Of a stretch of 51,766 nt of DNA, positions 33,019 to 41,906 are shown piece after piece; positions within the stretch are counted from its first letter, which is position 1, and each line of letters begins with the position of its first letter. Position numbers and translations under genes: made by a program. Under the pieces are notes generated by a model. That model made no database searches, was not told the DNA's origin, and saw only the letters and a list, made by a program, of their open reading frames with translations. Origin of the DNA: DATCZB01 sp035513215. GTDB lineage: Bacteria > Pseudomonadota > Gammaproteobacteria > Steroidobacterales > Rariloculaceae. Location: contig DATKCK010000001.1 in the NCBI GenBank assembly GCA_035513215.1, positions 1 through 51,766 of the forward strand, written 5' to 3'.

Positions 33019-35526
33019 TCAGGCGGCGCGCAGGCTCGCCGCGGGCGGCGAGTTGACGACCGACCTGACCGCCAGCGTACCGCAGGTGCCGACGATCAAT
33101 CCGCCCGCGACGAGGCCGATCGCGAGCACGCCGATCCCCGGCACGTAGTCGAGCTCGAAGACCCGGCTCGCGACGAAGTAGGCGAGCCCGGCGGCACCGG
33201 CGGCCGCGATGATGCCGGCCAGAAGACCGATCGCGATGAACTCGGCCGCGAGCCCCTTGAGCACGGTGTCCCGCCTCGCTCCGAGCGTTCTGAGCACGGC
33301 GCTCTCGAACAGCCGCTCATCGCGCGAGGCCTGGATCGCGGCCAGCAGCACCATCACGCCAGCGAGCAGCGTAAACAGAAAGACATACTGCACGGCCATC
33401 GTCGCGCGGGACATGGCCCGGCGCACCTGATCGAGGACGGCGCCGATATCGATCGCGGAGACGGCCGGGAACCGGCGGGCCAGGTCCAGCATGATCGCGC
33501 GATCCTCCGGAGGAACGTAGAAGCTCGACAGGTAGGTATGAGGATACTGCGAGGCTATTCCCGGGTTCAGAACCATGAAGAAATTCGGCCGAAACGTGTC
33601 CCACTGTACGCTGCGCAGGCTCGTGATCGTGACGGTCAGCGTCTCGCCGCCGACGCTGAATGTGACCGTGTCGCCGAGGCCGAGACCCGTGCTCTCGGCG
33701 AGACTTTGCTCGATCGACAGTTGCGGAGCCGCGTCGTCCTCCTGCCAGAGCTCGCCGGCAACGATCTCGTTGTCGTCGGCGAGCTCGGCGAGCCAGGTCA
33801 GGTTGATCTCATCCTCGAGCTGATTGCGGGCCCAGCGGCTCGGCGCTGGATAGTCCTCGAGCGGCTCGCCGTTGATCCCGCTGATTCTCGCCCTGAGCAG
33901 CGGCGTGAATGTCGGCCGGTCGAAGCCGCTGGCCGCCAGCATGTCGCCGATCGCTTCGGGCTCGCCGGGCTGAATGTTGATCAGAAACTGATTGGCCGAC
34001 TCCTCGGGCAGCAGCTCCTGCCACTCCGTCATGAGCTCCGTGCGCAGTATGCCGAGCAGCAGAAGCGCCATGAGCCCGAGGCCGAAGGCCGAGACCTGGA
34101 CGCTGCTTTCCCGGCCGCGCCGCGCGACGTTGGCGATGCCGTAGCGCCACGCGATGCCGACCCGCCCTCTGAGCCGCTGCAGCGAAGCGACGAGGAGGCT
34201 CCCAGCAAGATAAAGGACGCCGAGCGTCACGGCGACCCCACCCATTACGTAGAGGACGAGCTCGAGATCCTCGAAGAGCGCGAGCAGCAGTCCGCCGAGA
34301 GCCAGCGCGGCGACGGCGTAAATCGTCAGAAAGCGCGCCGGCGGCGGCTCGAGGTCCTGTCTCAGGACCCGCATCGGCGGCACCCGCCCGAGCGCAAGCA
34401 ACGGCGGCAAGGCGAACCCGACGGCAACCACGAGCGCCGTCACCGGGCCGATATAAACGCCGGTCATGCCGGGCCGCGGCAGATCCGCCTCGATGAAGTC
34501 CGCCAGGAGCCAGGTCAGGCCGAACTGCGCCGTGAACCCGAGCGCGCTGCCGACGGCACCGGCGATGACGACGAGCATCGCAAGCTGCGCGAGATTCAGA
34601 CGCAGAATGTCGCGATAGCGGGCGCCGATGCATTTCATCAAAGCCACGCCGTCGAGCCGCCTCGCGACGAAACGGCGCGCCGCGATCGCGACGGCCACGC
34701 CGCCGAGCAGCACGCTGACCATGGCGGCCAGAACCAGAAACTGCTCGGCGCGGACGAGCGCCGTTCGGACCTCGGGCCGCCCGTTGCGGGCGTCTCTGAG
34801 CTCGTGCGACGCCGTCAGCTCCGGTTCGAGCTCGGCCCGAAATCGCGTAACGTCATCGGGCAGGCCTGCAAACAGGAACTCGTACTCCGCGATGCTGCCC
34901 GGCTGTAGCAGTCCAGAAGCGGCGATATCGGCCAGATTCAGAAGAATCGTCGGGGCCACTTCCATCAGCCGCCAGCCCTCGTCCGGCCGGAACTCGAGTG
35001 TCCGGTCGACGAGCAGCCGCAGTTGTCCGACCTCGATCTCGTCGCCGACGTCGAGCCCGAGACGCGCGAGCAGCGCCGGTTCCGCCCAGACCTGCCCCGG
35101 CGCCGGAATCCGATCCGTGGGCGCCGGCTGGCCGGCAAGCCCGGCGGCGACCCTGAGCTCGCCGCGCAGCGGATAACCTTCCGACACGCCGCGCACGTCG
35201 ACGAGCGCGCTCGCGTCGCCGGCGAGCACGACACTGTTGAAGTGAATCACCTCGACGACGTCGAGACCCGCCGCGTGCGCGTCGTCGCGAAACGAGCCGG
35301 CCAACGGCTGATCGGATTCCAGCCTCAAATCCGCGGCCAGCGCCTCGCCCGCCTGCTGCGACACGGCCTGACGGACGCGATCCGTGAAGAACACGACCGC
35401 GCTCATTGCTCCGACCGCGACGATCAGCGCGGCCAGCAGCACGACGATTTCGCCGGACCGCCAGTCGCGGACCAGCAGTCTCAGTGCGAGGCTCAGGGGA
35501 ACGCGGTCGCGCTTTGGAGTATTCAT
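33019..35526 (-). CDS. YbbP-like FtsX-family ABC transporter permease
   Basis: 835 residues from ATG 35526, of the large two-halved FtsX/MacB permease type. A first membrane helix is at about 25-47 (IVVLLAALIVAVGAMSAVVF); a periplasmic MacB-like domain follows; then a three-helix FtsX block (LVLAAMVSVLLGGVAVAIAA, CIGARYRDILRLNLAQLAML); a second pair of helices and periplasmic domain; and a closing FtsX block ending near the C-terminus with VVNSPPAASLRAA. In E. coli ybbP lies beside the ATPase gene ybbA and tesA; neither is here. The family may move lipids or lipoproteins across the envelope. The longer frame to 35598 lacks a ribosome site. Confidence 0.88.
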   Translation of the reverse strand: MNTPKRDRVPLSLALRLLVRDWRSGEIVVLLAALIVAVGAMSAVVFFTDRVRQAVSQQAGEALAADLRLESDQPLAGSFRDDAHAAGLDVVEVIHFNSVVLAGDASALVDVRGVSEGYPLRGELRVAAGLAGQPAPTDRIPAPGQVWAEPALLARLGLDVGDEIEVGQLRLLVDRTLEFRPDEGWRLMEVAPTILLNLADIAASGLLQPGSIAEYEFLFAGLPDDVTRFRAELEPELTASHELRDARNGRPEVRTALVRAEQFLVLAAMVSVLLGGVAVAIAARRFVARRLDGVALMKCIGARYRDILRLNLAQLAMLVVIAGAVGSALGFTAQFGLTWLLADFIEADLPRPGMTGVYIGPVTALVVAVGFALPPLLALGRVPPMRVLRQDLEPPPARFLTIYAVAALALGGLLLALFEDLELVLYVMGGVAVTLGVLYLAGSLLVASLQRLRGRVGIAWRYGIANVARRGRESSVQVSAFGLGLMALLLLGILRTELMTEWQELLPEESANQFLINIQPGEPEAIGDMLAASGFDRPTFTPLLRARISGINGEPLEDYPAPSRWARNQLEDEINLTWLAELADDNEIVAGELWQEDDAAPQLSIEQSLAESTGLGLGDTVTFSVGGETLTVTITSLRSVQWDTFRPNFFMVLNPGIASQYPHTYLSSFYVPPEDRAIMLDLARRFPAVSAIDIGAVLDQVRRAMSRATMAVQYVFLFTLLAGVMVLLAAIQASRDERLFESAVLRTLGARRDTVLKGLAAEFIAIGLLAGIIAAAGAAGLAYFVASRVFELDYVPGIGVLAIGLVAGGLIVGTCGTLAVRSVVNSPPAASLRAA

Positions 35527-35644
35527 GCGAATCAGATTACGTCGGCTGGCGCTCGAAGACCATATCCGCCTTCGCAAACGTGCTCGGAGCGCCGGCACCC
35601 GGCGCTAAGTAGGGCAGATGAGCTTTCGGCGGCCCTTCGGGAGG

Positions 35645-37111
35645 CTACGTGTCGTCGAGGGCCGAGCGTACCGATACGGCAAGGTCGGGGATCGAGAATG
35701 GCTTTTGCAAGGTCGGACAGTCCGGTTTGGCCCGACCGGCATCGATTGCCACGAGACGAAGGAAGCGGCTGGCGTTTCCGTGTATCGACTGCTGTGCCGC
35801 GACTATGGATGCGATGTCGAAACTGTCGATGATCACGAGATCCGGCAAGCTTGCTCGAAAGAGCTCTCGCGCGCGCTCGGGTGTGCCGGCGACCTCGCAG
35901 CGATAGCCGAGGACGGACAGAATCTGCGTCGTCATGACGCTGACGCTATCGTCGCTTGCGACGACGACGATATGCTCCTTGCCGCTCGGCAGGGAGGCGA
36001 CGGGCATCGTCATCGCCGCGCTCTCGTCGACGGATCCGGCCGACATCGGAAATTTCAGACGAACGCTCGTGCCGGCGCCGGGCCGGCTCGAGAGCTCGGC
36101 CGTGCCCCCGAACTGCTCGGCATATAGCCTGACCATGCTGAGACCGAGCCCCGATCCCTTGCCGTCGGCCTTGGTCGTGAAGAAAGGCTCGAAAACACGG
36201 TCGGCGATCTCCGCCGGGATCCCCACGCCGTCATCGCTGACCTCGACGGTAAGCTCGGCTCCGGCCGACGACACGGCGATTCGAACGCGGCCGGAGCCCT
36301 CGATCGCGTCGCGTGCATTGACGGCAAGATTGACGATGACGCTCTCCAGTTGCCCCGAATTGCCCTGAATCGGGTCACCCTGCTCGTCGAGCGCGAGCTC
36401 GAGCGCGATCCGGCTGCCGAGGGCGCGCTGGATCAGCGGCGCGATTCGGGCGATGACGTTCGCCGGATTGATCGACCGCGATTCCACCGGTTCCTGACGT
36501 GCGAAGCTCAACAGCTGCTTGATCAGCTCGCTGCCCCGCCGGGCCGCGTCGCGTGCGGACTTCAGCTTCTCGAACTGTCTCGGCTCGCCCCGAAGCTCCT
36601 CGGCAACGAGTGCGAGATTGCCGACGAGGATCGTCAGCAGGTTGTTGAAGTCGTGCGCCACGCCGCTCGTCAGGCTGCCGAGCGCCTCGAGCCGCGCGCT
36701 GCGCTCCATTCCGTCCTTCAGTTTCTTGTCCGCGTGCGCCGCGCGGAACACGCCGGCGAGCAACGGCGGCTGACCGCGCCTCACGATCGGGATCAGATCG
36801 CCGACGAGCGGCAGATGCGCCCCCGCGCCGGCCTTGAGCTCGATCGCGATCTCTCGCGCGCCCCCGGCCTCGAGTGCCCGCTCCAGCGTTCTGACGTCGT
36901 CGGGCCGCGGCAGCATCGCGACGAGCCTGCGCGGAATCTTCGCGCAGCCGGCGCTCTCCTCGAGCCAGCGGCGAAACAGGGCGTTAGCGCGGCGAATCTC
37001 GCCGTTTGCCGCGAGCACGACGCAACCGACGACGCTGCTCGTCTCGAGCAACGCCAGCATGTCCTGCGCCGTCTCGGGCGCCGTTTCGGCCGTCGCGCCG
37101 GACCTGGCCAT
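35645..37111 (-). CDS. hybrid sensor histidine kinase with C-terminal receiver
   Basis: 488 residues, soluble (no membrane helix). A PAS-like domain spans about 18-125 (VVGCVVLAANGEIRRANALF). HisKA has H153 in GVAHDFNNLLTILVGN, the pattern of HK4-type hybrid kinases. The ATPase domain shows NLAVNARDAIEGSG, VSDDGVGIP and GKGSGLGLSMV. The receiver (about 370-488) keeps the acidic pair in VVASDDS, a phospho-acceptor in LVIIDSFD and a lysine in LQKPFSI, so phosphorelay is possible although the acceptor loop is unusual. No phosphotransfer or output regulator lies next to it. It is divergent from the diguanylate cyclase gene. Confidence 0.88.
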   Translation of the reverse strand: MARSGATAETAPETAQDMLALLETSSVVGCVVLAANGEIRRANALFRRWLEESAGCAKIPRRLVAMLPRPDDVRTLERALEAGGAREIAIELKAGAGAHLPLVGDLIPIVRRGQPPLLAGVFRAAHADKKLKDGMERSARLEALGSLTSGVAHDFNNLLTILVGNLALVAEELRGEPRQFEKLKSARDAARRGSELIKQLLSFARQEPVESRSINPANVIARIAPLIQRALGSRIALELALDEQGDPIQGNSGQLESVIVNLAVNARDAIEGSGRVRIAVSSAGAELTVEVSDDGVGIPAEIADRVFEPFFTTKADGKGSGLGLSMVRLYAEQFGGTAELSSRPGAGTSVRLKFPMSAGSVDESAAMTMPVASLPSGKEHIVVVASDDSVSVMTTQILSVLGYRCEVAGTPERARELFRASLPDLVIIDSFDIASIVAAQQSIHGNASRFLRLVAIDAGRAKPDCPTLQKPFSIPDLAVSVRSALDDT

Positions 37112-37261
37112 TCGCGTCCCCGCGTCTACGAGGTGGACTAAGCTATTACATACCCCGCCGGATGCGCTTGCATCCTGTCACAAATCGGGCGCCGGCCCGA
37201 CCGGAAACGAGACGCCATTCACAGGACCCGGAGGCGTAAGGCCGTATCCTGCCGCTTTACG

Positions 37262-37276
37262 GGTACGGCCCGTACC
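37262..37276. repeat. 15-bp palindrome before the diguanylate cyclase
   Basis: GGTACGG-C-CCGTACC is a perfect palindrome around one central base and ends 16 bases before the ATG at 37293, where it could be an operator or could hide the ribosome-binding region in a hairpin. The remaining bases of this 181-base divergent region show no clear consensus promoter. Confidence 0.4.
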
Positions 37277-37292
37277 GCGGGAACCGCAACGC

Positions 37293-38342
37293 ATGTCGAA
37301 CATTCCGGCCCTTACCGAGACGATCGCGAGCACCGCGACGATCAAGCTGGCCCAGCTCTCGGAGTCAACCTTCTTCTGCACGCCGATCGAGGAGCGCTTC
37401 GAGAGAATCACACGTTTGGCCCGGCGCGCGCTGCATGTTCCGGTCGCTGCAATCACCTTTCTTACCGAACAGAAGCAGTGGTTCAAGTCGGTTGCGGGAT
37501 GGTCCGTTACCGAGCTGCCGAACGAGCAGAGCTTCTGCCCGATCACGCTTGCTGCCGGACAGATGACGATCTTCGAGGACACGAAGAAGGAACCGGCCGT
37601 CAGCAAGCACCCTCTGGTCACGAACGCGCCGCAATTTCGCTTCTACGCCGGTCTGCCGATCATGGACGAGAACGGCGATCTCTGCGGCACGTTCTGCGTC
37701 TTCGATCAGAAGCCGCGGCAGCTGTCGCCCGCGGACAAGGCAACGCTCGAAGACCTCGCGCAACTGGCCCAGCGGGAGATTCTCGGCGAGCGCATGAAGA
37801 CGGTTCACACGTCGTTGACCGCCAAGCTCGGCATCGCGCGCCGCGAGTCGATGATGGACCCGCTGACGCGGCTCTGGAACAGGCGCGGAGCCTCGGTCAT
37901 GATCAAGGGCGCGCTCGACGAAGCGAAGCGACAAGGCTCGAGCGTGGCGGTCGCGATTCTCGATCTCGACAATTTCAAGCAGGTCAACGACACTTTCGGG
38001 CATCAGATCGGCGACGAGGTGCTCCGCAAGACGGCGCTGCGGCTGATCCAGAGTCTGCGCAACAACGATTGCGTCTGCCGCTTCGGCGGGGACGAGTTTC
38101 TGCTGATCATGAAAGACGCGGACACCGACACGGCGAGAGCCGCGGCCGAGCGCATCCGCCGTCAGGTATCGGAGACGCCGATCCCGACACGCCACGGCGA
38201 TATCACCGTCAGCACCAGCATCGGCTTCGTCGTCGGGGCCGGGGAGACGGACACGTCGGTGGAAGACCTGATCGAGCGGGCCGACCAGGCATTACTGAAA
38301 TCGAAATCCCAGGGCCGGGATCGCGTCGTTCAGCTCGACTGA
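37293..38342 (+). CDS. GAF-domain diguanylate cyclase
   Basis: Makes cyclic di-GMP from two GTP. The protein has 349 residues. A GAF domain spans about 28-165 (FERITRLARRALHVPVAAIT, then FYAGLPIMDENGDLCGTFCV), with several cysteines that could hold a ligand or respond to redox. The GGDEF domain follows, with DPLTRLWNRRG, the intact active site GGDEF at 265-269, and the product-inhibition site RNND at 256-259, five residues before it. It should be an active, feedback-inhibited cyclase. ATG 37293 is chosen because the longer frame (from 36834) runs through the divergent kinase gene. No membrane helix is seen, so it is cytoplasmic. Confidence 0.93.
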   Translation: MSNIPALTETIASTATIKLAQLSESTFFCTPIEERFERITRLARRALHVPVAAITFLTEQKQWFKSVAGWSVTELPNEQSFCPITLAAGQMTIFEDTKKEPAVSKHPLVTNAPQFRFYAGLPIMDENGDLCGTFCVFDQKPRQLSPADKATLEDLAQLAQREILGERMKTVHTSLTAKLGIARRESMMDPLTRLWNRRGASVMIKGALDEAKRQGSSVAVAILDLDNFKQVNDTFGHQIGDEVLRKTALRLIQSLRNNDCVCRFGGDEFLLIMKDADTDTARAAAERIRRQVSETPIPTRHGDITVSTSIGFVVGAGETDTSVEDLIERADQALLKSKSQGRDRVVQLD

Positions 38343-38349
38343 CCCGGGC

Positions 38350-38733
38350 TCAGCGCCCGACTGCCACGAACTCTCGACCGTCCTCCAGGATCACGTTACG
38401 CAGGAAGTACTTGCTCGGATCGTCGATCAGGGGCGAGCCGACGGCCGTGATCTTCGTGCCCGGCGCAATCATGTCCGGACGCAAGCCGTTCCGAGCCAGC
38501 ATGTTCGCGGGCGCCCCTTCGATGAAGTCGATGACGACGGACTCGCCGTCCTCGTCGGTGACGCGAAGCGTCATCGCGATGTGAGGGTTCTTGAAGTTGA
38601 GCGTATCGACGGTGCCGACGAACTCGATCTGCCGGGAAAAGTCGTAAACGGCGAACGAGTGATGCGCGCGGGCCGCTGGCAGCAACAGCAGAACCGAGAT
38701 CATGCCAACGGCGGAAACACACCTAGCCTTCAT
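38350..38733 (-). CDS. small exported DUF6152-type protein
   Basis: 127 residues. The signal peptide ends near ARA and the mature protein opens with HHSFAVYDF, the hallmark of DUF6152, followed by GTVDTLNFKNPHIAMTLRV and a short beta-rich domain ending IDDPSKYFLRNVILEDG. It corresponds to the N-terminal half of the fusion protein at 26409-27422. DUF6152 is of unknown function; the paired histidines at the mature N-terminus could bind metal, which is inference. It runs tail to tail with the diguanylate cyclase gene, 7 bases apart. Confidence 0.85.
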   Translation of the reverse strand: MKARCVSAVGMISVLLLLPAARAHHSFAVYDFSRQIEFVGTVDTLNFKNPHIAMTLRVTDEDGESVVIDFIEGAPANMLARNGLRPDMIAPGTKITAVGSPLIDDPSKYFLRNVILEDGREFVAVGR

Positions 38734-38817
38734 GCGCCAACCCCCTGCGACGGTCCGGAAAGTCTATCACAAACGCCCGAATCGGCCGCGCTGACAGGCG
38801 TACCTGGCAGGTCGATC

Positions 38818-40134
38818 TCAGGGCTTCAACGCCTCGAACCCCGATCTCAGGTGCAGGTCGCGCTGCGGATACGGTATCTCGACGCCGGCTTCCTTGAACT
38901 TGTCCCAGATCCGTAACAGGACGGCGCTGCGGACGTTCTGCACGCCGTTGTGCGCGTCAGCGATCCAGAACCGCACCTGAAGGTTGACGGAGCTGTCGCC
39001 GAACTCGATCAGCAGGCATTTGGGCTCCGGATCCGCGAGCACCCGCTCCGTTTCGCCGGCCGCCTCGAGGCAAAGCGCGATTGCCTGATGCACGTCGGTC
39101 TTGTAATGCACGCCGACATCGACCTTGAGGCGCGTTCGGCTGTGCGTATGAGTCCAGTTCTCGACCCGCTCAGAGATCAGGAGCTCGTTCGGTATCAGAT
39201 GCTCGACGCCGTCGCGTGTGACGACCGAAACGTAGCGCCCGCCGAGGGCCGTAACCCAGCCGTAGGTGCCGGAAACGGCGATCACGTCGCCCGGCTTGAT
39301 CGATTTGTCGACCAGAAGGATGATCCCGGCGATCAGGTTACTGACGACCCGCTGCAGGCCGAAGCCGATGCCGACACCGAGCGCGCCGCCGAAGACGGCG
39401 AGCGCTGTCAGATCGATGCCGACGGCATTGATCGCGATGATGGTCGCGAGTGTGATCAGAACGATCTTGAGCGATTTTATGAACAGAACCTGCAGCGACG
39501 GGGACAGCGCGCGAATGGTTCTGATCCTGGACTCGAGAAAACCCGACAGGTAGATGGCCACCGACAGCAGCACGACGAGCGAAAGCGTCCAGACCACGAT
39601 CGTGTATAGCGAGATGACCTGGGCCGGCTGCGTATTCGTCGCGTCCGCGAGCGTTACCAGGACGGCGTCCTGCAGAATCCGGCGCGTCGGCTCGAGCCAG
39701 TCGAGTATGTTGAACGCCGCGATCGTCCAGACGGTCCAGACGAAAATGCTGGCGAAGATCGGATTGCGAACGACCTGCGAAGCCAGTCGGATTGCAACCC
39801 AGGCAAACAGCAGACCGGTCACGCTGGAGAGCAGGCGCGCCGACTCCATTCCGAGAGTCGTCGCGGCGGTCGTCGCGAGCCATTGCAGCAGCGCCCAGAT
39901 CAGCGGCATCCACAAGGGCAGCAGGATCCGGATCCCTCTGCCCGCGATCGGGTGACGATCCTGCTTTTCGAGCCAAGGGCGCGTGAGGCGCGCTATCAGA
40001 AAGGCGAGACCGAAGGCAATCGCAACGGCCGCGACCTGCACGGCCGTGCCCACCGAGAGCACGTCCTCCTGCACCCAGATCCACAGTGCGTTGAAGCGAT
40101 CGATCAGGTACTGCTGGACAGCGGCAAGATCCAT
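38818..40134 (-). CDS. MscS-family mechanosensitive ion channel
   Basis: Inner-membrane tension-gated channel of 438 residues with about six hydrophobic helices. The pore-lining region is LAVFGGALGVGIGFGLQRVV, the glycine/alanine-rich TM3 of MscS, followed by SNLIAGIILLVDKSIKPGD and the beta domain (GRYVSVVTRDGVEHLIPNEL). The cytoplasmic vestibule is completed by CLLIEFGDSSVNLQVRFWI. It gives the cell an osmotic safety valve. It lies between the small DUF6152 gene and the three-gene operon on the same strand, 20 bases from the latter, which may be chance. Confidence 0.93.
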   Translation of the reverse strand: MDLAAVQQYLIDRFNALWIWVQEDVLSVGTAVQVAAVAIAFGLAFLIARLTRPWLEKQDRHPIAGRGIRILLPLWMPLIWALLQWLATTAATTLGMESARLLSSVTGLLFAWVAIRLASQVVRNPIFASIFVWTVWTIAAFNILDWLEPTRRILQDAVLVTLADATNTQPAQVISLYTIVVWTLSLVVLLSVAIYLSGFLESRIRTIRALSPSLQVLFIKSLKIVLITLATIIAINAVGIDLTALAVFGGALGVGIGFGLQRVVSNLIAGIILLVDKSIKPGDVIAVSGTYGWVTALGGRYVSVVTRDGVEHLIPNELLISERVENWTHTHSRTRLKVDVGVHYKTDVHQAIALCLEAAGETERVLADPEPKCLLIEFGDSSVNLQVRFWIADAHNGVQNVRSAVLLRIWDKFKEAGVEIPYPQRDLHLRSGFEALKP

Positions 40135-40154
40135 CGATCGCTACCGGATCGGAG

Positions 40155-40907
40155 TCAATCGACCCTGCAATCCGTCGGTTCCCAGCCCGATCGATCCTCC
40201 TCGCGGCGGAAATTCGTGCTCGTCACGATGGGCTGAGTGAAATAGGTCGGGTCATCGAGAATGCTGAGAACGGCCAGCCATTCGCTGCCGTCATGCTGTA
40301 CCAGCAGATCGTAGTATTCAGTAACGACGGCGTTCTCGCTGTACGGGACGCCGTTCTTGCGGAAGTAGCCGTCGCGCATGCCGGTCGTGACGACCTCGAG
40401 CGTGCCGTTGCCGCTGCGCCCCTGCACCTCCCACTCCGCCACCGAGACGCCCTGCCAGCCGCCCTCGCCTTCACGCGAGGGCGTATCCGAGAACTGCAGC
40501 GTGCGCGTCTGCCGGCCCGCGTCGGTGCGGATCTGTAGCGTCGAGGCGTCGACCCATTCGATACGCAGGCGCGTCGGCATCCGCATGATTCCGCCGCCGC
40601 CGTACGCCTTGCAGGCTTCCCTGTTCGCGTCGTCCTGTTCGGGATCCCAGGCTTCCGCGACTGCACGCGCCTCGGCGTTCAGCGGCAACCCCGGGTAATC
40701 GCCGCGCGGCGGCGTCACCATGCGAAAGCGCCAATCCTCGGTCACGATCGAAACCCATTGACCGGTCAGATCGATCGGCGCGATGTCGCGGGCCGGTCCG
40801 GGCGATCCGGGCGGCGGACCACCGAACTGCGCGAAACCCTGATCGGTGCCGGTGAGCGTCAGCGCAAGCATCAACGCAAGCTTCGCTGCAAGAGCCGGTC
40901 GCTTCAT
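40155..40907 (-). CDS. exported protein of unknown function, DLTGQW type
   Basis: 250 residues, signal peptide 1-26 (ends QGFAQ). Recognisable blocks are DLTGQWVSIVTEDW, DYPGLPLNAEARAVAEAW, RMPTRLRIEWVDASTLQIRT, then GYFRKNGVPYSENAVVTEYY and DPTYFTQPIVTSTNF, ending with a cysteine. The family is repeatedly seen in environmental gammaproteobacteria, and I know of no assigned function. It shares G-Y/W-x-R-x-N-G, T-E-Y/H and D-P-x-Y blocks with the protein at 41903-42757, so the two are distant paralogues. It lies 3 bases after the metallo-hydrolase stop and is the last gene of that operon. Confidence 0.8.
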   Translation of the reverse strand: MKRPALAAKLALMLALTLTGTDQGFAQFGGPPPGSPGPARDIAPIDLTGQWVSIVTEDWRFRMVTPPRGDYPGLPLNAEARAVAEAWDPEQDDANREACKAYGGGGIMRMPTRLRIEWVDASTLQIRTDAGRQTRTLQFSDTPSREGEGGWQGVSVAEWEVQGRSGNGTLEVVTTGMRDGYFRKNGVPYSENAVVTEYYDLLVQHDGSEWLAVLSILDDPTYFTQPIVTSTNFRREEDRSGWEPTDCRVD

Positions 40908-40910
40908 CGT

Positions 40911-41906
40911 TCAATCCCTCTCCTGCATCAGACTCAGATAGACCGACTCGACGAATTGATCCGTGACCTCGGGATTGCCGGGCGTGCCGTAGACGGGCTC
41001 GTAGTCCAGCGCCGGCCGAGCGGCGATGATCTGCTCGAGGCTCATGCCCTCCTCGATCATGTGCTCGATGCGATCACCGACGACGATCGCCATTTCGCGA
41101 AAGTCGAGCACGTCGCCGATGCCGCTCAGCCGCCCATGCCCGGGGATGACGAGCGTGCCGCCGTCCTGTCCGTAGACCGGAATCATGAGATCGACCAGAT
41201 TATTGAGAGCTGCGATCGTGCCGCGATAACTGCCACCGCCATTCAGGTCGATACGCGGCCAGCCTGTCGTGCGGAAGAAGTCGCCGGCCGCGATCACGTC
41301 CGACCGCCTGAAGAACACGACGACGTCGCCGTCCGTATGCGCCGCCGGTTGATGGACGATGCGGACACCCTCGCCATTGAAATGGATTTGCTTCTCCTCG
41401 TTGAAGAAGGTGTTGGTCGGCCACAGACTCGGATCGCCGGCCTGTCCGCCGAGCGCGCCGCTCAAACGCAACAGCACGTTCTCGTGAGATACGACCTGGG
41501 CGCCACCGCCCTCTGCATATGGAACGGCGCCAGGCATGTTGCCGCCGATGACCGTGTCGCCGACGAGGCGGAGATTGCCGTTGCCGCCGATGTGATCGCC
41601 GTGATGGTGAGTATTGATGATGTACCGGATCGGCTTGTCGGAGGTCTCGCGAATCGCGGCAACGATGGCCTCGGACATGTTCGCGAACTGCGTGTCGACA
41701 ATCAGGATGCCGTCGTCCCCGACCTGCATCGTGATATTGCCGCCCTGGCCTACGAGCATATAGATGTCGTCGCGAACCTCGAGCACGTTGACGACGGGCG
41801 GCGGCGCTTCCTGCTGGGCCGTGGCCTCTCTGCCAAGACCGGCGCCGAAGACCGCGATGGCGATCACCGCGAGCAATCCTCGTGGGCGGGTCGTCTCGAT
41901 GCTCAT
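40911..41906 (-). CDS. exported metallo-beta-lactamase-fold hydrolase
   Basis: 331 residues with a signal peptide of about 30 residues (ends EATAQQ). The metal site HxHxDH is at H100-H105 in NTHHHGDHIGGNGNL; further ligands are a histidine in VSHENVL, the aspartate in HTDGDVVVFF and the final histidine in VIPGHGRL. The domain is complete, so hydrolase activity is likely; the substrate is not known. Beta-lactamase activity should not be assumed. It sits between two related exported proteins, overlapping the upstream gene by 4 bases (ATGA) and the next by a 3-base gap, so the three are certainly one operon and probably one periplasmic function. Confidence 0.9.
   Translation of the reverse strand: MSIETTRPRGLLAVIAIAVFGAGLGREATAQQEAPPPVVNVLEVRDDIYMLVGQGGNITMQVGDDGILIVDTQFANMSEAIVAAIRETSDKPIRYIINTHHHGDHIGGNGNLRLVGDTVIGGNMPGAVPYAEGGGAQVVSHENVLLRLSGALGGQAGDPSLWPTNTFFNEEKQIHFNGEGVRIVHQPAAHTDGDVVVFFRRSDVIAAGDFFRTTGWPRIDLNGGGSYRGTIAALNNLVDLMIPVYGQDGGTLVIPGHGRLSGIGDVLDFREMAIVVGDRIEHMIEEGMSLEQIIAARPALDYEPVYGTPGNPEVTDQFVESVYLSLMQERD

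Noticed and set aside
32995..34908. A 637-codon open frame on the plus strand
   Set aside because: It is the antisense of the permease gene; its translation is low-complexity and rich in Arg, Asp and Glu without any domain, as expected from GC-rich codon use.
40911..41906. Metallo-hydrolase as an antibiotic-resistance beta-lactamase
   Set aside because: The fold and metal site are shared by a huge superfamily; context with exported proteins of unknown function gives no support for beta-lactam hydrolysis.
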